A DNA stretch of 39,079 nt, taken from Streptomyces phyllanthi (lineage in GTDB: Bacteria; Actinomycetota; Actinomycetes; Streptomycetales; Streptomycetaceae). This document shows positions 17,259 to 25,049 of the stretch, in pieces. Positions within the stretch are counted from its first letter, which is position 1. Each line of letters begins with the position of its first letter. The position numbers and the translations under genes were made by a program. The stretch spans positions 1-39,079 of the forward strand of contig NZ_VJZE01000032.1 of NCBI RefSeq assembly GCF_009377205.1, read 5' to 3'. The notes under the pieces were generated by a model. The model saw nothing but the letters and a program-made list of their open reading frames with translations. It had not been told where the DNA came from and ran no database searches.

Positions 17259-18326
17259 ATGGGCGGGCCAGGAGACCCACCTGAGGGGACACCCGAGGGC
17301 GGTCCCGGTGGTGGCGAGGACGAGTACCGATCCGTCGTCTTCGACGAGTCGTTCATTCAGGCTGCCCGCCTGCAGGAGTTCTCCGCCCGGGAGCGCCTGG
17401 GCGACCACGCCCCCGCCGTACGCCGCCGCCCGCCCCTGCGCCGCGGGCTGTCCCGGCAGGCGCTGGTCCTCGTCCTGCTGATCGCCGTCGCCTTCGGCAC
17501 CGCGATCTACATGGGTGTGCGCCATCCCTACGAGGCCCCGGCCGCCCAGCCCACCGAGCCCCTGCGGATGACCGTGATCCCGCTCGCGCCCCAGGCCCCG
17601 GTGCCGGGCTCGGCGGACCCGGAGCACCTGTACGAGAACAGCCCTGCCGCCCAGTTCCGCATCGGAGCGGAGGGCATCACCATGCCCCCCACACGGCGCA
17701 CCGCCCACTTCTCGGACAGCCAGGTCGTCACCGCCCTGACCACCGCCAAGGACTATCTCGTGGCCTCCGCCCTCGCCCCGGAGGTCCTGAAGGGGGCGAC
17801 CGTCCGGCCCGCGCGGATGCTGCTCGACCCTCAGCAGCTCGACCAGTTCGACCAGAGCTTCGACCACCCGACCGCCGACGGCCGGCACGCGCCCACCGGC
17901 TGGCTGATCCGCTTCGACCCCTCCCGCGCCGAGCTCGCCGACACCAAGGTCCGCGTCCAGGGCACCCTGCAGGCCTCCGAGTCCGACGCGAGCACCCTGG
18001 AGGTCGTCGCCGACCACACCTTCGTGTACGCGCTGCGGCCCGCCGACTCCGACGACAAGGCCAAGGCCTCGCTGTTCACCGTCCGGCGCGAGCTGCAGTT
18101 CCGCTTCGACCGCGATGACCTGCGCACCCACCAGGCAGAACTCGTCATCTCCTACCTCCAGGCGGGACCACTCGCCTGCGCCGAGGACTCCTCGAACCAT
18201 CTGCGCCCGCTGCTCGCGGGGCAGACGGCGAAGGCGGGCGGCCCGGCCGGCACGAACCCCTACGCGACGGGCAGCGCCACGGCCCTGTGCGGGTCACTGG
18301 CCCAGAGCGCCCAGCCGAAGGTGTGA
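17259..18326 (+). CDS. SCO2583-type single-pass membrane protein
   Basis: A 355-residue protein with a Gly/Pro-rich start, the box DEYRSVVFDESFIQAARLQE (SVVFDE at 25-30), a basic stretch, one membrane helix at about 69-88 (ALVLVLLIAVAFGTAIYMG) and a ~260-residue external domain. The outer domain contains paired cysteines near its end (LACAED and ALCGS), which may form a disulfide. The N-terminal box is shared with the preceding gene, so the two are paralogues in their cytoplasmic part but have unrelated outer parts. The function of the outer domain is unknown to me. Involvement in the same spore-wall process is an inference from the shared domain and adjacency. It ends at a bidirectional terminator facing the M48 protease. 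Confidence 0.8.
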   Translation: MGGPGDPPEGTPEGGPGGGEDEYRSVVFDESFIQAARLQEFSARERLGDHAPAVRRRPPLRRGLSRQALVLVLLIAVAFGTAIYMGVRHPYEAPAAQPTEPLRMTVIPLAPQAPVPGSADPEHLYENSPAAQFRIGAEGITMPPTRRTAHFSDSQVVTALTTAKDYLVASALAPEVLKGATVRPARMLLDPQQLDQFDQSFDHPTADGRHAPTGWLIRFDPSRAELADTKVRVQGTLQASESDASTLEVVADHTFVYALRPADSDDKAKASLFTVRRELQFRFDRDDLRTHQAELVISYLQAGPLACAEDSSNHLRPLLAGQTAKAGGPAGTNPYATGSATALCGSLAQSAQPKV

Positions 18327-18338
18327 CCCCCCGGATGT

Positions 18339-18370
18339 GACCCGGCCCGCGGGGCGGAGCGGGCCGGGTC
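18339..18370. terminator. bidirectional terminator between convergent genes
   Basis: A perfect 12-bp stem (GACCCGGCCCGC and complement) with an 8-nt loop lies between the SCO2583-type gene and the M48 protease gene. Confidence 0.8.
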
Positions 18371-18373
18371 GTG

Positions 18374-19450
18374 TCACTCCTCGTCCTCGGGGCGGCTGTC
18401 CTTGGGCGAGCCGCCGCCGTTCGCGAAGCCGCCGAACCCTCGCCGCACCCGGCCGCCGAGGTCGCCCGCACCGCCCGCTATATCGCTGACCAGCTTCATC
18501 AGCGGGTCCTTGGAGTTCTTCACATCGCTGGCGTAGCTGGCCGCCGACTGCCGGAACGAGTCGGTCACCGAGGTGTCCCCGTCCTCGTCGCGCCGCGGGT
18601 AGTGACCGTCCATGATCCGCTGGTAGTCACGGGACTCGGCCCACTTCTTCAGCTCGGCCGCGCGCACGGTGGTGAAGGGGTGCGAGCGGGGCAGCACGTT
18701 CAGGATCTTCAGCACGGAGTCGCGCAGGTCGCCCCCGGCCTCGTACTCGTCGGCCTGCGCGAGGAACGCGTCCACGTTCATCTCGTGCAGGTGGTTGCCG
18801 CCCGCGATCTTCATCAGCCCGCGCATCGAGGCCCGCAGATCCTGGCCGACCAGCAGGCCGGCGCGGTCCGCGGACAGCTCCGACTTGCGGAACCACTCGC
18901 GCAGCGCGGTCACGATCGCCATGATCGCGAGGTTGCCCAGCGGGATCCACGCCACCCGCAGGGCCAGGCCGGTCAGGAACAGCAGGATCGTGCGGTACAC
19001 GGAGTGGCCGGACAGCGCGTGGCCGACCTCGTGGCCGACGACGGCCCGCATCTCCTCCTCGTCGAGCAGCTCGACGAGTCCCGTGGTGACCACGATGATC
19101 GGCTCGTCGAGACCGATGCACATCGCGTTCGGCTGCGGGTCCTGGTTGACGTACATCGGCGGGACCTTCTCCAGGTCCAGGATGTAGCAGGCGTCCCGCA
19201 GCATGACGTTCAGGTGCGCGAACTGCTGGTCGGAGACCCGCACCGAGTCGGACAGGAACAGCAGCCGCAGACTCCGCTCGGGCAGCAGCCCGCTGAGCGC
19301 CTTGAAGACCGTGTCGAAGCCGCTGAGCTTGCGCAGGGCCACCAGGGCCGAGCGGTCCGCGGGATGTTCGTACGCCCGCGAGGAGATCCCCTCGAAGCGC
19401 CTGCGCTGCCTGCTGGGCACGTTCTCGCGCCCGTGGCTGTCGTCGGACAT
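18374..19450 (-). CDS. M48 family zinc metalloprotease
   Basis: A 358-residue membrane-associated protease of the HtpX/Oma1-like M48 family. The zinc site is H140-E141-V-G-H144 (VVGHEVGHALSGH), with E191 in ELSAD as third ligand. A hydrophobic segment (about 153-185) lies between these two parts, as in the family. Residues ~90-125 form the usual beta segment (MYVNQDPQPNAMCIG). The C-terminal ~60 residues are glycine-rich and charged. ATG follows GGGGGA, and TAGGCT about 45 nt upstream is a likely -10 box. Such proteases usually act in membrane protein quality control; no substrate is suggested by the neighbours. Confidence 0.88.
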   Translation of the reverse strand: MSDDSHGRENVPSRQRRRFEGISSRAYEHPADRSALVALRKLSGFDTVFKALSGLLPERSLRLLFLSDSVRVSDQQFAHLNVMLRDACYILDLEKVPPMYVNQDPQPNAMCIGLDEPIIVVTTGLVELLDEEEMRAVVGHEVGHALSGHSVYRTILLFLTGLALRVAWIPLGNLAIMAIVTALREWFRKSELSADRAGLLVGQDLRASMRGLMKIAGGNHLHEMNVDAFLAQADEYEAGGDLRDSVLKILNVLPRSHPFTTVRAAELKKWAESRDYQRIMDGHYPRRDEDGDTSVTDSFRQSAASYASDVKNSKDPLMKLVSDIAGGAGDLGGRVRRGFGGFANGGGSPKDSRPEDEE

Positions 19451-19498
19451 GTTTCCCCCATGCGTCTGATTGCCCTGAGTGCCCCCGAAGCGGGGTCC

Positions 19499-19504
19499 AG
19501 CCTA
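19499..19504 (-). promoter_or_regulatory. candidate -10 box of the M48 protease gene
   Basis: On the minus strand TAGGCT fits TAnnnT and lies 48 nt before the protease ATG. A clear -35 element is not visible. Confidence 0.35.
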
Positions 19505-19548
19505 GGCGGAGATACGGTGACAGGGCAGCACACCGAAGGAGCGATCCC

Positions 19549-19710
19549 ATGGAGCACGTCCCGGCAGCCGCCTGGATCACCGAGGCCGCCACCGCCGCAG
19601 AGAAGCAGGGGCCGGGCAATCTGCTCCGTGTCGTGCTGGTCGTGATGGTGCTCGGCTGCGTCCTGGTCGGGTGGCTCCTGTTGCGCGGGTACCGGCGGGA
19701 CGACGACTGA
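19549..19710 (+). CDS. 53-residue single-pass membrane protein
   Basis: A short frame with a good ribosome site (GAAGGAG, 8 nt) encodes a polar N-terminus (MEHVPAAAWITEAATAAEKQ), one membrane helix (RVVLVVMVLGCVLVGWLLL) and a basic then acidic tail (RGYRRDDD). The arrangement predicts N-out, C-in. It is divergent from the M48 gene, with the starts about 100 nt apart. Codon third positions are almost all G/C, as in real genes here. A small gene at this place is also present in S. coelicolor, to my recollection. Function unknown. Confidence 0.7.
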   Translation: MEHVPAAAWITEAATAAEKQGPGNLLRVVLVVMVLGCVLVGWLLLRGYRRDDD

Positions 19711-20117
19711 CGTCGGGCGGCCTCCTCGTCCTGGGCTCGTGGCCGGCCATCGGCTGAGAGACCCGGACCGACGGGTGTGACCGGGTGACCTGGCGGCCGG
19801 TGTGACGGGTGCGGGATCGGACTGACGGTTCCGGGCGTGCGGCTCTGGGTGTCCTGGGCTGACGGGATGGCGGTCCGGGCGGGGCTACGTCGTACGTCCT
19901 GGGTCGTTGGTGTGGGGCGGGCGTCCTGGGCCTTCTGGGAGGTGCTCTCGCACCCAGGAGTACGGACGCGGCGGGTGCCCCGTTCACCCCGGACCCGGCG
20001 GCTGCCCGGTGGTGCTCCTCCTCAAGGGTGGAGTCGGCGTGATCGCCGTGGAGGCGCCCGCTTACGATGGGCCGGAGTGTTTATCCCGATCCCACACCCG
20101 GATAGGTCCAGCCGACG
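19711..20117. other. 407-nt gap without a recognised gene
   Basis: No frame shows family similarity or codon bias. Short words recur in it (TGACGG, GTCCTGGG several times each), so it may be decayed or locally duplicated sequence, or hold a small RNA. TACGAT at 20063 is a possible -10 box for the 54-codon gene downstream, giving a leader of about 45 nt. A second candidate, TAGGTC, lies at 20103. Confidence 0.5.
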
Positions 20118-20282
20118 ATGAGCTTCCACAGCACCGCTGCCCAGTTGGTCACCCTCGCCGCCGAGGGCGAGGAGCACGGCGGCAACCACGAGAGCCTCAG
20201 CCCCTACCTGACCGGCGGCGGAGCCCTCTTCGCGCTCCTGCTTCTGCTGTGGATCACCACCCGGTTCAACCGCGACCGCTGA
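20118..20282 (+). CDS. 54-residue single-pass membrane protein
   Basis: Encodes a polar, histidine/glutamate-containing N-terminus ([20 protein letters not shown]), one membrane helix ([16 protein letters not shown]) and a basic end (RFNRDR). Size and layout closely resemble the 53-residue protein 400 nt upstream. There is no clear Shine-Dalgarno sequence before the ATG. It is followed 59 nt later by nadD. High third-position GC and the coherent topology support it as real. Function unknown. Confidence 0.65.
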   Translation: MSFHSTAAQLVTLAAEGEEHGGNHESLSPYLTGGGALFALLLLLWITTRFNRDR

Positions 20283-20327
20283 ATCCCCGCAAAAAGACGT
20301 TCGAGCGGGGTGCGTCGGCCGGGCCGG

Positions 20328-20333
20328 TAGGGT
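20328..20333 (+). promoter_or_regulatory. candidate -10 box before nadD
   Basis: TAGGGT ends 8 nt before the nadD ATG. If used, the mRNA would be nearly leaderless. No clear -35 element is seen. Confidence 0.35.
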
Positions 20334-20341
20334 CTCAACGC

Positions 20342-21052
20342 ATGGGAGAGCAGGAAATGCCTACCGGTCCGGAGCACACCAAGGCGAACGGCCCGGCGCA
20401 CGAGACGACGAACGACATGGCGAACGACTGGGCACCCCGACCCGTGGACGGCCTGTCGGACCCGGGCCGACGGCGCCTCGGTGTCATGGGCGGAACGTTT
20501 GACCCGATCCACAACGGGCACCTCGTCGCGGCCCAGGAGGTCGCCGCGCAGTTCGGGCTGGACGAGGTCGTGTTCGTACCGACCGGCCAGCCGTGGCAGA
20601 AGTCCCACCGCAAGGTCTCCCCGGCCGAGGACCGCTATCTGATGACGGTCATCGCCACCGCCGAGAACCCGCAGTTCTCGGTCAGCCGCATCGACATCGA
20701 GCGCAAGGGCGACACCTACACCATCGACACCCTGCGCGAACTGCACGCCCTCAACCCCGACACCGACCTCTTCTTCATAACCGGCGCCGACGCGCTCGCC
20801 CAGATCCTCACCTGGCGCGACGCCGACGAACTCTTCTCCCTGGCGCACTTCATCGGGGTCACCCGCCCCGGCCACACCCTGGCCGACCCGGGCCTGCCCG
20901 CGGGAGGTGTCTCGCTCGTCGAAGTTCCCGCGATGGCCATCTCGTCCACAGACTGCCGTGCGAGAGTCGCCAAGGGCGATCCCGTCTGGTATCTGGTGCC
21001 GGACGGTGTGGTGCGCTACATCGACAAGCGGCAGCTGTACCGCGGCGAGTGA
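20342..21052 (+). CDS. nadD: nicotinate-nucleotide adenylyltransferase
   Basis: A 236-residue enzyme that adenylates nicotinate mononucleotide in NAD synthesis. The nucleotidyltransferase signature [11 protein letters not shown] is at residues 50-60, and the closing ISST motif at 200-203. The catalytic domain starts only at residue ~45, so the first part is a polar extension. If translation started at the ATG at 20486 the protein would begin directly with MGGTFDP, like shorter homologues. The ATG at 20357 has a better purine-rich ribosome site (GGGAGAGCAGGAA) and is also possible. The LCP gene follows 16 nt after the stop, so they form an operon. Confidence 0.95.
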   Translation: MGEQEMPTGPEHTKANGPAHETTNDMANDWAPRPVDGLSDPGRRRLGVMGGTFDPIHNGHLVAAQEVAAQFGLDEVVFVPTGQPWQKSHRKVSPAEDRYLMTVIATAENPQFSVSRIDIERKGDTYTIDTLRELHALNPDTDLFFITGADALAQILTWRDADELFSLAHFIGVTRPGHTLADPGLPAGGVSLVEVPAMAISSTDCRARVAKGDPVWYLVPDGVVRYIDKRQLYRGE

Positions 21053-21068
21053 GCCGAGAGGGGCACCG

Positions 21069-22844
21069 GTGAACGACCGATACGACGCTGGACACGGGGG
21101 CGACCAGTACGAACTCGTCGGCTACGACGAGTTCGGGCAGCCTGTGTACCGGCAGGTGCCCGCCCAGCACACCCCGCAGGGGTACGACCCCTACGGCACA
21201 CAGACCCAGCAGTCCCAGGGCTACGGCTACGACCCATACGCGACCGGCTCGTACGACACGGGCCCGCAGCAGCCCGCGGCGTCCTACGACACCGGTGAGC
21301 AGCCGTCCGCCTACTACGACCCGTACGGGAACGCCCCCGCCCGGGGCACGGCGGGAACCGGCTACGACCAGCACCGGTACGACCCCTACGGGCAGACCGC
21401 CGACACCGGGCACCCGGCGCGGGCCGCGGTCCAGCAGCCCCATGCCGACGAGCGGAACCCCTACATCCCGCAGCAGCAACGGGCGGCCGAAGCTCCCGGG
21501 GAGAACGCCACACGTCCGGGTGACAGGCCCGGTGGCCAGGACGGCCACGGCGGAGAACGGGACTACCGCACCGAGCAGTTCGCCTTCGTCGAGGAACCCG
21601 ACGGCGACTCCGAGGACGTCATCGACTGGCTGGCGTTCACGGAGAACCGCACCGAACGCCGCGAGGAGGCCCGGCGCCGGGCCCGGAGCCGGCTGGTCGC
21701 CCTCGTGGTGTCCCTCGCGCTGGTCGCCGTCGGCGGCGTCGGCTACCTCTGGTACGCGGGCAAGCTGCCCGGGACGTCCACCGAGGACCAGGCCGCCGGC
21801 ACCACGACGTCCGCGGCCGCCCAGAAGCGCGACGTGCTCGTCGTCCACCTGCACAACACCGGCAAGGGCGGCACCTCCACGGCGCTGCTCGTGAACAACA
21901 CCACCACCAAGCGGGGCGCGACCGTCCTGCTGCCCAACTCCCTCGTCCTGACCGACGAGGACGGCAGCACCACCACCCTCGCCAAGTCCGTCGACGACGA
22001 CGGCTCCTCCGGCACCCTCGACTCCCTCGACACCGTCCTGGGCACCAGGATCGAGGGCACCTGGCGGCTCGACACCCCGTACCTCAACAACCTCGTCGAA
22101 CTCGTCGGCAACATCGACATCGACACCGACACCGCCGTGCCCGACCCGGACGCCAAGAAGAAGGGCGAGACACCCCTCGTCGCCAAGGGCAGGGCCCAGA
22201 CCCTCAGCGGCAAGATGGCCGTCGCGTACGCCACCTACCGCGGCCCCGGAGAGTCCCAGAACGCCCAGCTGGAGCGGTTCGGGCAGGTCATGCAGGGCGT
22301 GCTGCGCAAGCTGTCCTCCGACCCGCAGGCCGCCACGACCACCATGCAGACGCTGGCCCAGATCCTCGACCCCCCGCTGACCGACAAGGACCTCGGCACC
22401 TTCCTCGCGGGGCTCGCCGACCGGGCCAAGGGCGGCGACTACACGACCACCCTCATGCCGGTCCAGCAGGACGGCACCCTCAGCGCCAAGGCCTCCGACA
22501 GCGTGGTCAAGAACGTCCTCGGCGGCACCGTGAAGAGCCCCGACGCGGGCGACGCCGTCCGGGTCGGGATCAGGAACGCCACCGGCGGCAAGGACGCCAC
22601 CGAACAGGCCCGCGTGGTCCTGCTCAACGGCGGCTACACCTTCCTCGACGCCGGCACCGCCTCCGCTCCCCAGGCAGCGTCCCAGGTCACCTACACCGAC
22701 GCCGCGAGCAAGGCAGAAGCCGTCGAGGTCGCCAAGACCCTCGGCCTGCCCAGCGGCTCGGTCAAGAAGGGCAGGACGACGTCCAGCGCCGATGTCTCGG
22801 TCGTCCTCGGCCAGGACTACGAGGGGAGCACCTCCTCGGGGTGA
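21069..22844 (+). CDS. pdtA: LCP-family (LytR-CpsA-Psr) glycopolymer transferase, PdtA-like
   Basis: A 591-residue protein. Residues 1-~165 are disordered and rich in Tyr/Gln/Gly/Pro, with repeated YDPYG units. A basic stretch and one membrane helix follow (about 208-232, LVALVVSLALVAVGGVGYLWY). The outer part has an LCP domain (about 256-430) and a C-terminal LytR_C domain (about 490-588). LCP proteins move lipid-linked anionic polymers onto peptidoglycan. Position after nadD and before rsfS matches S. coelicolor SCO2578 (PdtA), described as a polydiglycosylphosphate transferase needed for normal spores. By eye the usual PRD motif reads PNS (N290, S291), so catalytic residues differ from the canonical set. 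GTG follows a GAGAGGGG ribosome site. Confidence 0.8.
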   Translation: MNDRYDAGHGGDQYELVGYDEFGQPVYRQVPAQHTPQGYDPYGTQTQQSQGYGYDPYATGSYDTGPQQPAASYDTGEQPSAYYDPYGNAPARGTAGTGYDQHRYDPYGQTADTGHPARAAVQQPHADERNPYIPQQQRAAEAPGENATRPGDRPGGQDGHGGERDYRTEQFAFVEEPDGDSEDVIDWLAFTENRTERREEARRRARSRLVALVVSLALVAVGGVGYLWYAGKLPGTSTEDQAAGTTTSAAAQKRDVLVVHLHNTGKGGTSTALLVNNTTTKRGATVLLPNSLVLTDEDGSTTTLAKSVDDDGSSGTLDSLDTVLGTRIEGTWRLDTPYLNNLVELVGNIDIDTDTAVPDPDAKKKGETPLVAKGRAQTLSGKMAVAYATYRGPGESQNAQLERFGQVMQGVLRKLSSDPQAATTTMQTLAQILDPPLTDKDLGTFLAGLADRAKGGDYTTTLMPVQQDGTLSAKASDSVVKNVLGGTVKSPDAGDAVRVGIRNATGGKDATEQARVVLLNGGYTFLDAGTASAPQAASQVTYTDAASKAEAVEVAKTLGLPSGSVKKGRTTSSADVSVVLGQDYEGSTSSG

Positions 22845-22876
22845 TCAACCGGCTGGGTGTTAACCGCTGGGGGCCT

Positions 22877-22931
22877 GTCGGCGGTCCGTGAGACCCTTGG
22901 GATAGCCCGTGAGGGTCCACTGACCGCCGAC
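22877..22931 (+). promoter_or_regulatory. nested inverted repeat before rsfS
   Basis: A 10-bp outer pair (GTCGGCGGTC / GACCGCCGAC) encloses a 6-bp pair (GACCCT / AGGGTC) and an apical GGG-ATAG-CCC. It occupies most of the 100-nt gap between the LCP stop and the rsfS GTG, ending 13 nt before that start. It could be a leaky terminator, an RNA processing site or a translational control element. Confidence 0.5.
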
Positions 22932-22944
22932 CGAAAGCCTTGTA

Positions 22945-23391
22945 GTGACCGCGACCGACCGCTCCCTCGAACTCATCAACACCGCCGCCCAGGCGGCCGC
23001 CGACAAGCTCGCGCACGACATCATCGCGTACGACGTGAGCGATGTGCTGTCCATCACGGACGCCTTCCTGCTCGCCTCCGCACCCAACGACCGCCAGGTC
23101 AAGTCGATCGTCGACGAGATCGAGGAGCGGCTGAACAAGGACCTGGGCGCCAAGCCCGTGCGCCGCGAGGGCGACCGCGAGGCCCGCTGGGTGCTCCTCG
23201 ACTACGTCGACATCGTGGTGCACGTGCAGCACAGCGAGGAACGGGTGTTCTACGCACTGGAGCGGCTGTGGAAGGACTGCCCCGAGCTGGAGCTGCCGGA
23301 CGACGCCAAGGCGACCCGCGGCAAGGCCGAGCAGCACGCCCGGCTGCAGGCCGCCGAGGAGGCCGCCGAACTGGGCGGGGAGCTGCGGTGA
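22945..23391 (+). CDS. rsfS: ribosome silencing factor RsfS
   Basis: A 148-residue DUF143 protein. RsfS binds L14 on the 50S subunit and blocks joining with 30S when nutrients are short. Family motifs are present: DISDVLSITD-like YDVSDVLSITDAFLLAS, RRVEG-type RREGDREARWVLLDY, and DIVVHVQHSEERVFYALERLW. The last ~30 residues form a charged helix. The GTG start overlaps nothing upstream; its ribosome site is weak and directly follows a strong RNA hairpin. The stop overlaps the next start (GTGA), so the phosphatase is translationally coupled. Confidence 0.95.
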   Translation: MTATDRSLELINTAAQAAADKLAHDIIAYDVSDVLSITDAFLLASAPNDRQVKSIVDEIEERLNKDLGAKPVRREGDREARWVLLDYVDIVVHVQHSEERVFYALERLWKDCPELELPDDAKATRGKAEQHARLQAAEEAAELGGELR

Positions 23392-24062
23392 GCGCTGCTC
23401 CCGGCATAGCGGAGGCCGGCCGGAAGGGTCGCGGCCGCCGTGTCATCCTCTGGCGGCACGGCCAGACCTCGTGGAACCTGGAGCGCCGCTTCCAGGGCAC
23501 CACCGACATAGGGCTCACCGAGACCGGTGTGGGCCAGGCACGCCGGGCCGCCAGGCTGCTCGCCTCCCTGAAGCCGGACGCGATCCTCGCCTCGGACCTC
23601 AGCCGCGCCGCCGCCACGGCCGCCGAGCTGGCCGTGCTCACCGCCCTGGAGGTGACGCACGACGAGGCCCTGCGCGAGACGTACGCGGGCGTCTGGCAGG
23701 GGCTGACGCACGAGGAGATCATCGAGCGGTACGGCGAGGAGTACGCCGCGTGGAAGCGCGGCGAGCCGGTCCGCCGCGGTGGCGGTGAGCTGGAGACCGA
23801 GGTGGCCGACCGCGCCGCCCCGGTGGTGCTCCGGCACGCCGACAAGCTGCCCGCGGGCGGCACCCTCGTGGTGGTCAGCCACGGCGGCACCATCCGCACC
23901 ACCCTCGGGCGCCTCCTGGGCCTGGCCCCCGACCACTGGGAGAGCCTGGGCGGCCTCACCAACTGCTGCTGGTCCGTCCTCGGCGAGGGCGCCCGCGGCT
24001 GGCGCCTGCTCGAGCACAACGCCGGCACCCTCCCGGAGCCGGTGCTGGGCGACGACGACTGA
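23388..24062 (+). CDS. histidine phosphatase family protein (phosphoglycerate mutase-like)
   Basis: A 224-residue member of the RHG superfamily. The phospho-accepting histidine is H24 in ILWRHGQTSWN, the second histidine H165 in VVVSHGG, and the acid is about E97 in RETYAGVWQG. The pattern fits a broad-specificity phosphatase (GpgP/CobC-like) better than a glycolytic mutase. It overlaps rsfS by 4 nt (GTGA), and the nadD-LCP-rsfS-phosphatase order is a conserved actinobacterial cluster. The stop is followed by a short duplication of GACGACTGA. Confidence 0.9.
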   Translation: MSAAPGIAEAGRKGRGRRVILWRHGQTSWNLERRFQGTTDIGLTETGVGQARRAARLLASLKPDAILASDLSRAAATAAELAVLTALEVTHDEALRETYAGVWQGLTHEEIIERYGEEYAAWKRGEPVRRGGGELETEVADRAAPVVLRHADKLPAGGTLVVVSHGGTIRTTLGRLLGLAPDHWESLGGLTNCCWSVLGEGARGWRLLEHNAGTLPEPVLGDDD

Positions 24063-24093
24063 CGACGACTGACGACTGACACCGACAGCCCTG

Positions 24094-24126
24094 CCCCGGC
24101 CTCCTTCCGGGCGGTGTGGCGGGGCC
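24094..24126 (+). terminator. weak terminator candidate after the phosphatase
   Basis: A 6-bp GCCCCG / CGGGGC stem with a long loop lies ~30 nt after the stop. Weak, but well placed. Confidence 0.35.
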
Positions 24127-24138
24127 TGAGGACCGGAT

Positions 24139-24168
24139 TTCACTTTCCGGCTGGTCGCAGGCTAGAGT
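24139..24168 (+). promoter_or_regulatory. promoter of the first tRNA-Ala
   Basis: TTCACT and TAGAGT are separated by 18 nt, ending 36 nt before the tRNA. TAGAGT is a good streptomycete -10 box. Confidence 0.6.
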
Positions 24169-24204
24169 TCTTCTTGTTCGCCCCGCCAAGCGGGAGGAAC
24201 ATGA

Positions 24205-24277
24205 GGGGCTATAGCTCAGTTGGTAGAGCACCTGCATGGCATGCAGGGGGTCAGGAGTTCAAATCTCCTTAGCTCCA
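24205..24277 (+). tRNA. tRNA-Ala (anticodon GGC)
   Basis: A complete 73-nt cloverleaf. The acceptor arms GGGGCTA and TAGCTCC include the G3-U70 wobble pair that identifies alanine tRNA. The anticodon stem CCTGC / GCAGG holds the loop ATGGCAT, anticodon GGC. The T arm is AGGAG-TTCAAAT-CTCCT, and the discriminator is A. CCA is not encoded. A terminator follows about 50 nt later. Confidence 0.97.
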
Positions 24278-24327
24278 CAGATCATTCAGATCGACACTCT
24301 TGAGTTGTCGAAGATCAGTACCGATGG

Positions 24328-24356
24328 TCCCGTTCCCGTCAGGGAGCGGGATTTTT
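24328..24356 (+). terminator. intrinsic terminator after the first tRNA-Ala
   Basis: A 10-bp stem (TCCCGTTCCC / GGGAGCGGGA, one wobble) with a GTCA loop is followed by five T. Confidence 0.9.
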
Positions 24357-24540
24357 CGTATGCCGGGCCGACCTCTCCGCACGCTCACACCGGCGACGAG
24401 ACGGCTGCGCCTGGCAGGACAGCAGGCCGGCAGGACAGCAAGCCAGCAGGACGAGCCCGGGCAGGCCGAGGGCGCGTGAGCGCCCGGGACCGGCTGCCGA
24501 GGGCGAGGAGCCAGGAGTACGGCCCGACAAGCCGCCGTAG

Positions 24541-24804
24541 CCGCCGTGGGGCGCCTCACCCAAGGCGCTCGCCACGGTCCGCCCCGAGGGCGCGGCGGAC
24601 GCCGGAGGGCTCCTCGTGGCAGTCACCCGGCTCGGTCAGCTGATCGGTGTCGCGGTTTCCGGCACACTCTTCTTCAACCGGCTTGAGTCACTCGGGGCCC
24701 TCGGGGCGTATACCTTTGCGGACGTCCTTCTCGCATGCGTGTACGCACTGGCCGGGACGGCATTCCTGGGTGCCGTGTCCGGACTGGTACGAAGGCGTCG
24801 CTGA
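24541..24804 (+). pseudogene. C-terminal remnant of an MFS transporter
   Basis: The frame after a TAG stop at 24538 reads like the end of a drug-efflux MFS protein: ALATVRPEGAADAGGLL, then VAVTRLGQLIGVAVSGTLFF, then a last membrane helix and a short RRRR tail. The domains expected upstream (about 350-400 residues) are missing; that DNA shows no transporter sequence in any frame. About 87 codons survive, so the gene is a truncated relic. It lies just after a tRNA terminator, a common site of insertion and deletion. Confidence 0.65.
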
Positions 24805-24872
24805 CCGTATTGGTCCGGCCGTGGCAGAATCAAACGGCCGGAAGGGGGCGCGGCCCGACGGGAGGAGAGGCG

Positions 24873-25046
24873 ATGCCTGGGAGCATCCGCGGAGAGGCCG
24901 ACAGCCTCTTCGCAACGGTGGTGAGACGTAAGACGTCCTCCCTTCTGAACTGTCCTTCCTGCGGCTCACTCCAGGTTGCCCAAGTCCTCGGTGACAACGG
25001 GGGGATCTCCTACGTGTGCACGACCTGCGGCCACAGCTGGAGCTGA
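24873..25046 (+). CDS. 57-residue zinc-ribbon protein
   Basis: Encodes a short basic N-terminus (MPGSIRGEADSLFATVVRRK) and a zinc ribbon with CPSC and CTTC pairs about 28 residues apart, ending GHSWS. Ribbons of this form bind nucleic acid or serve as small regulatory subunits. ATG follows an excellent ribosome site (GGAGGAGAGG). The next gene starts 3 nt after its stop, so they are an operon. I do not recognise a named family; similar tiny genes occur in phages and mobile elements. Confidence 0.65.
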   Translation: MPGSIRGEADSLFATVVRRKTSSLLNCPSCGSLQVAQVLGDNGGISYVCTTCGHSWS

Positions 25047-25049
25047 TCA

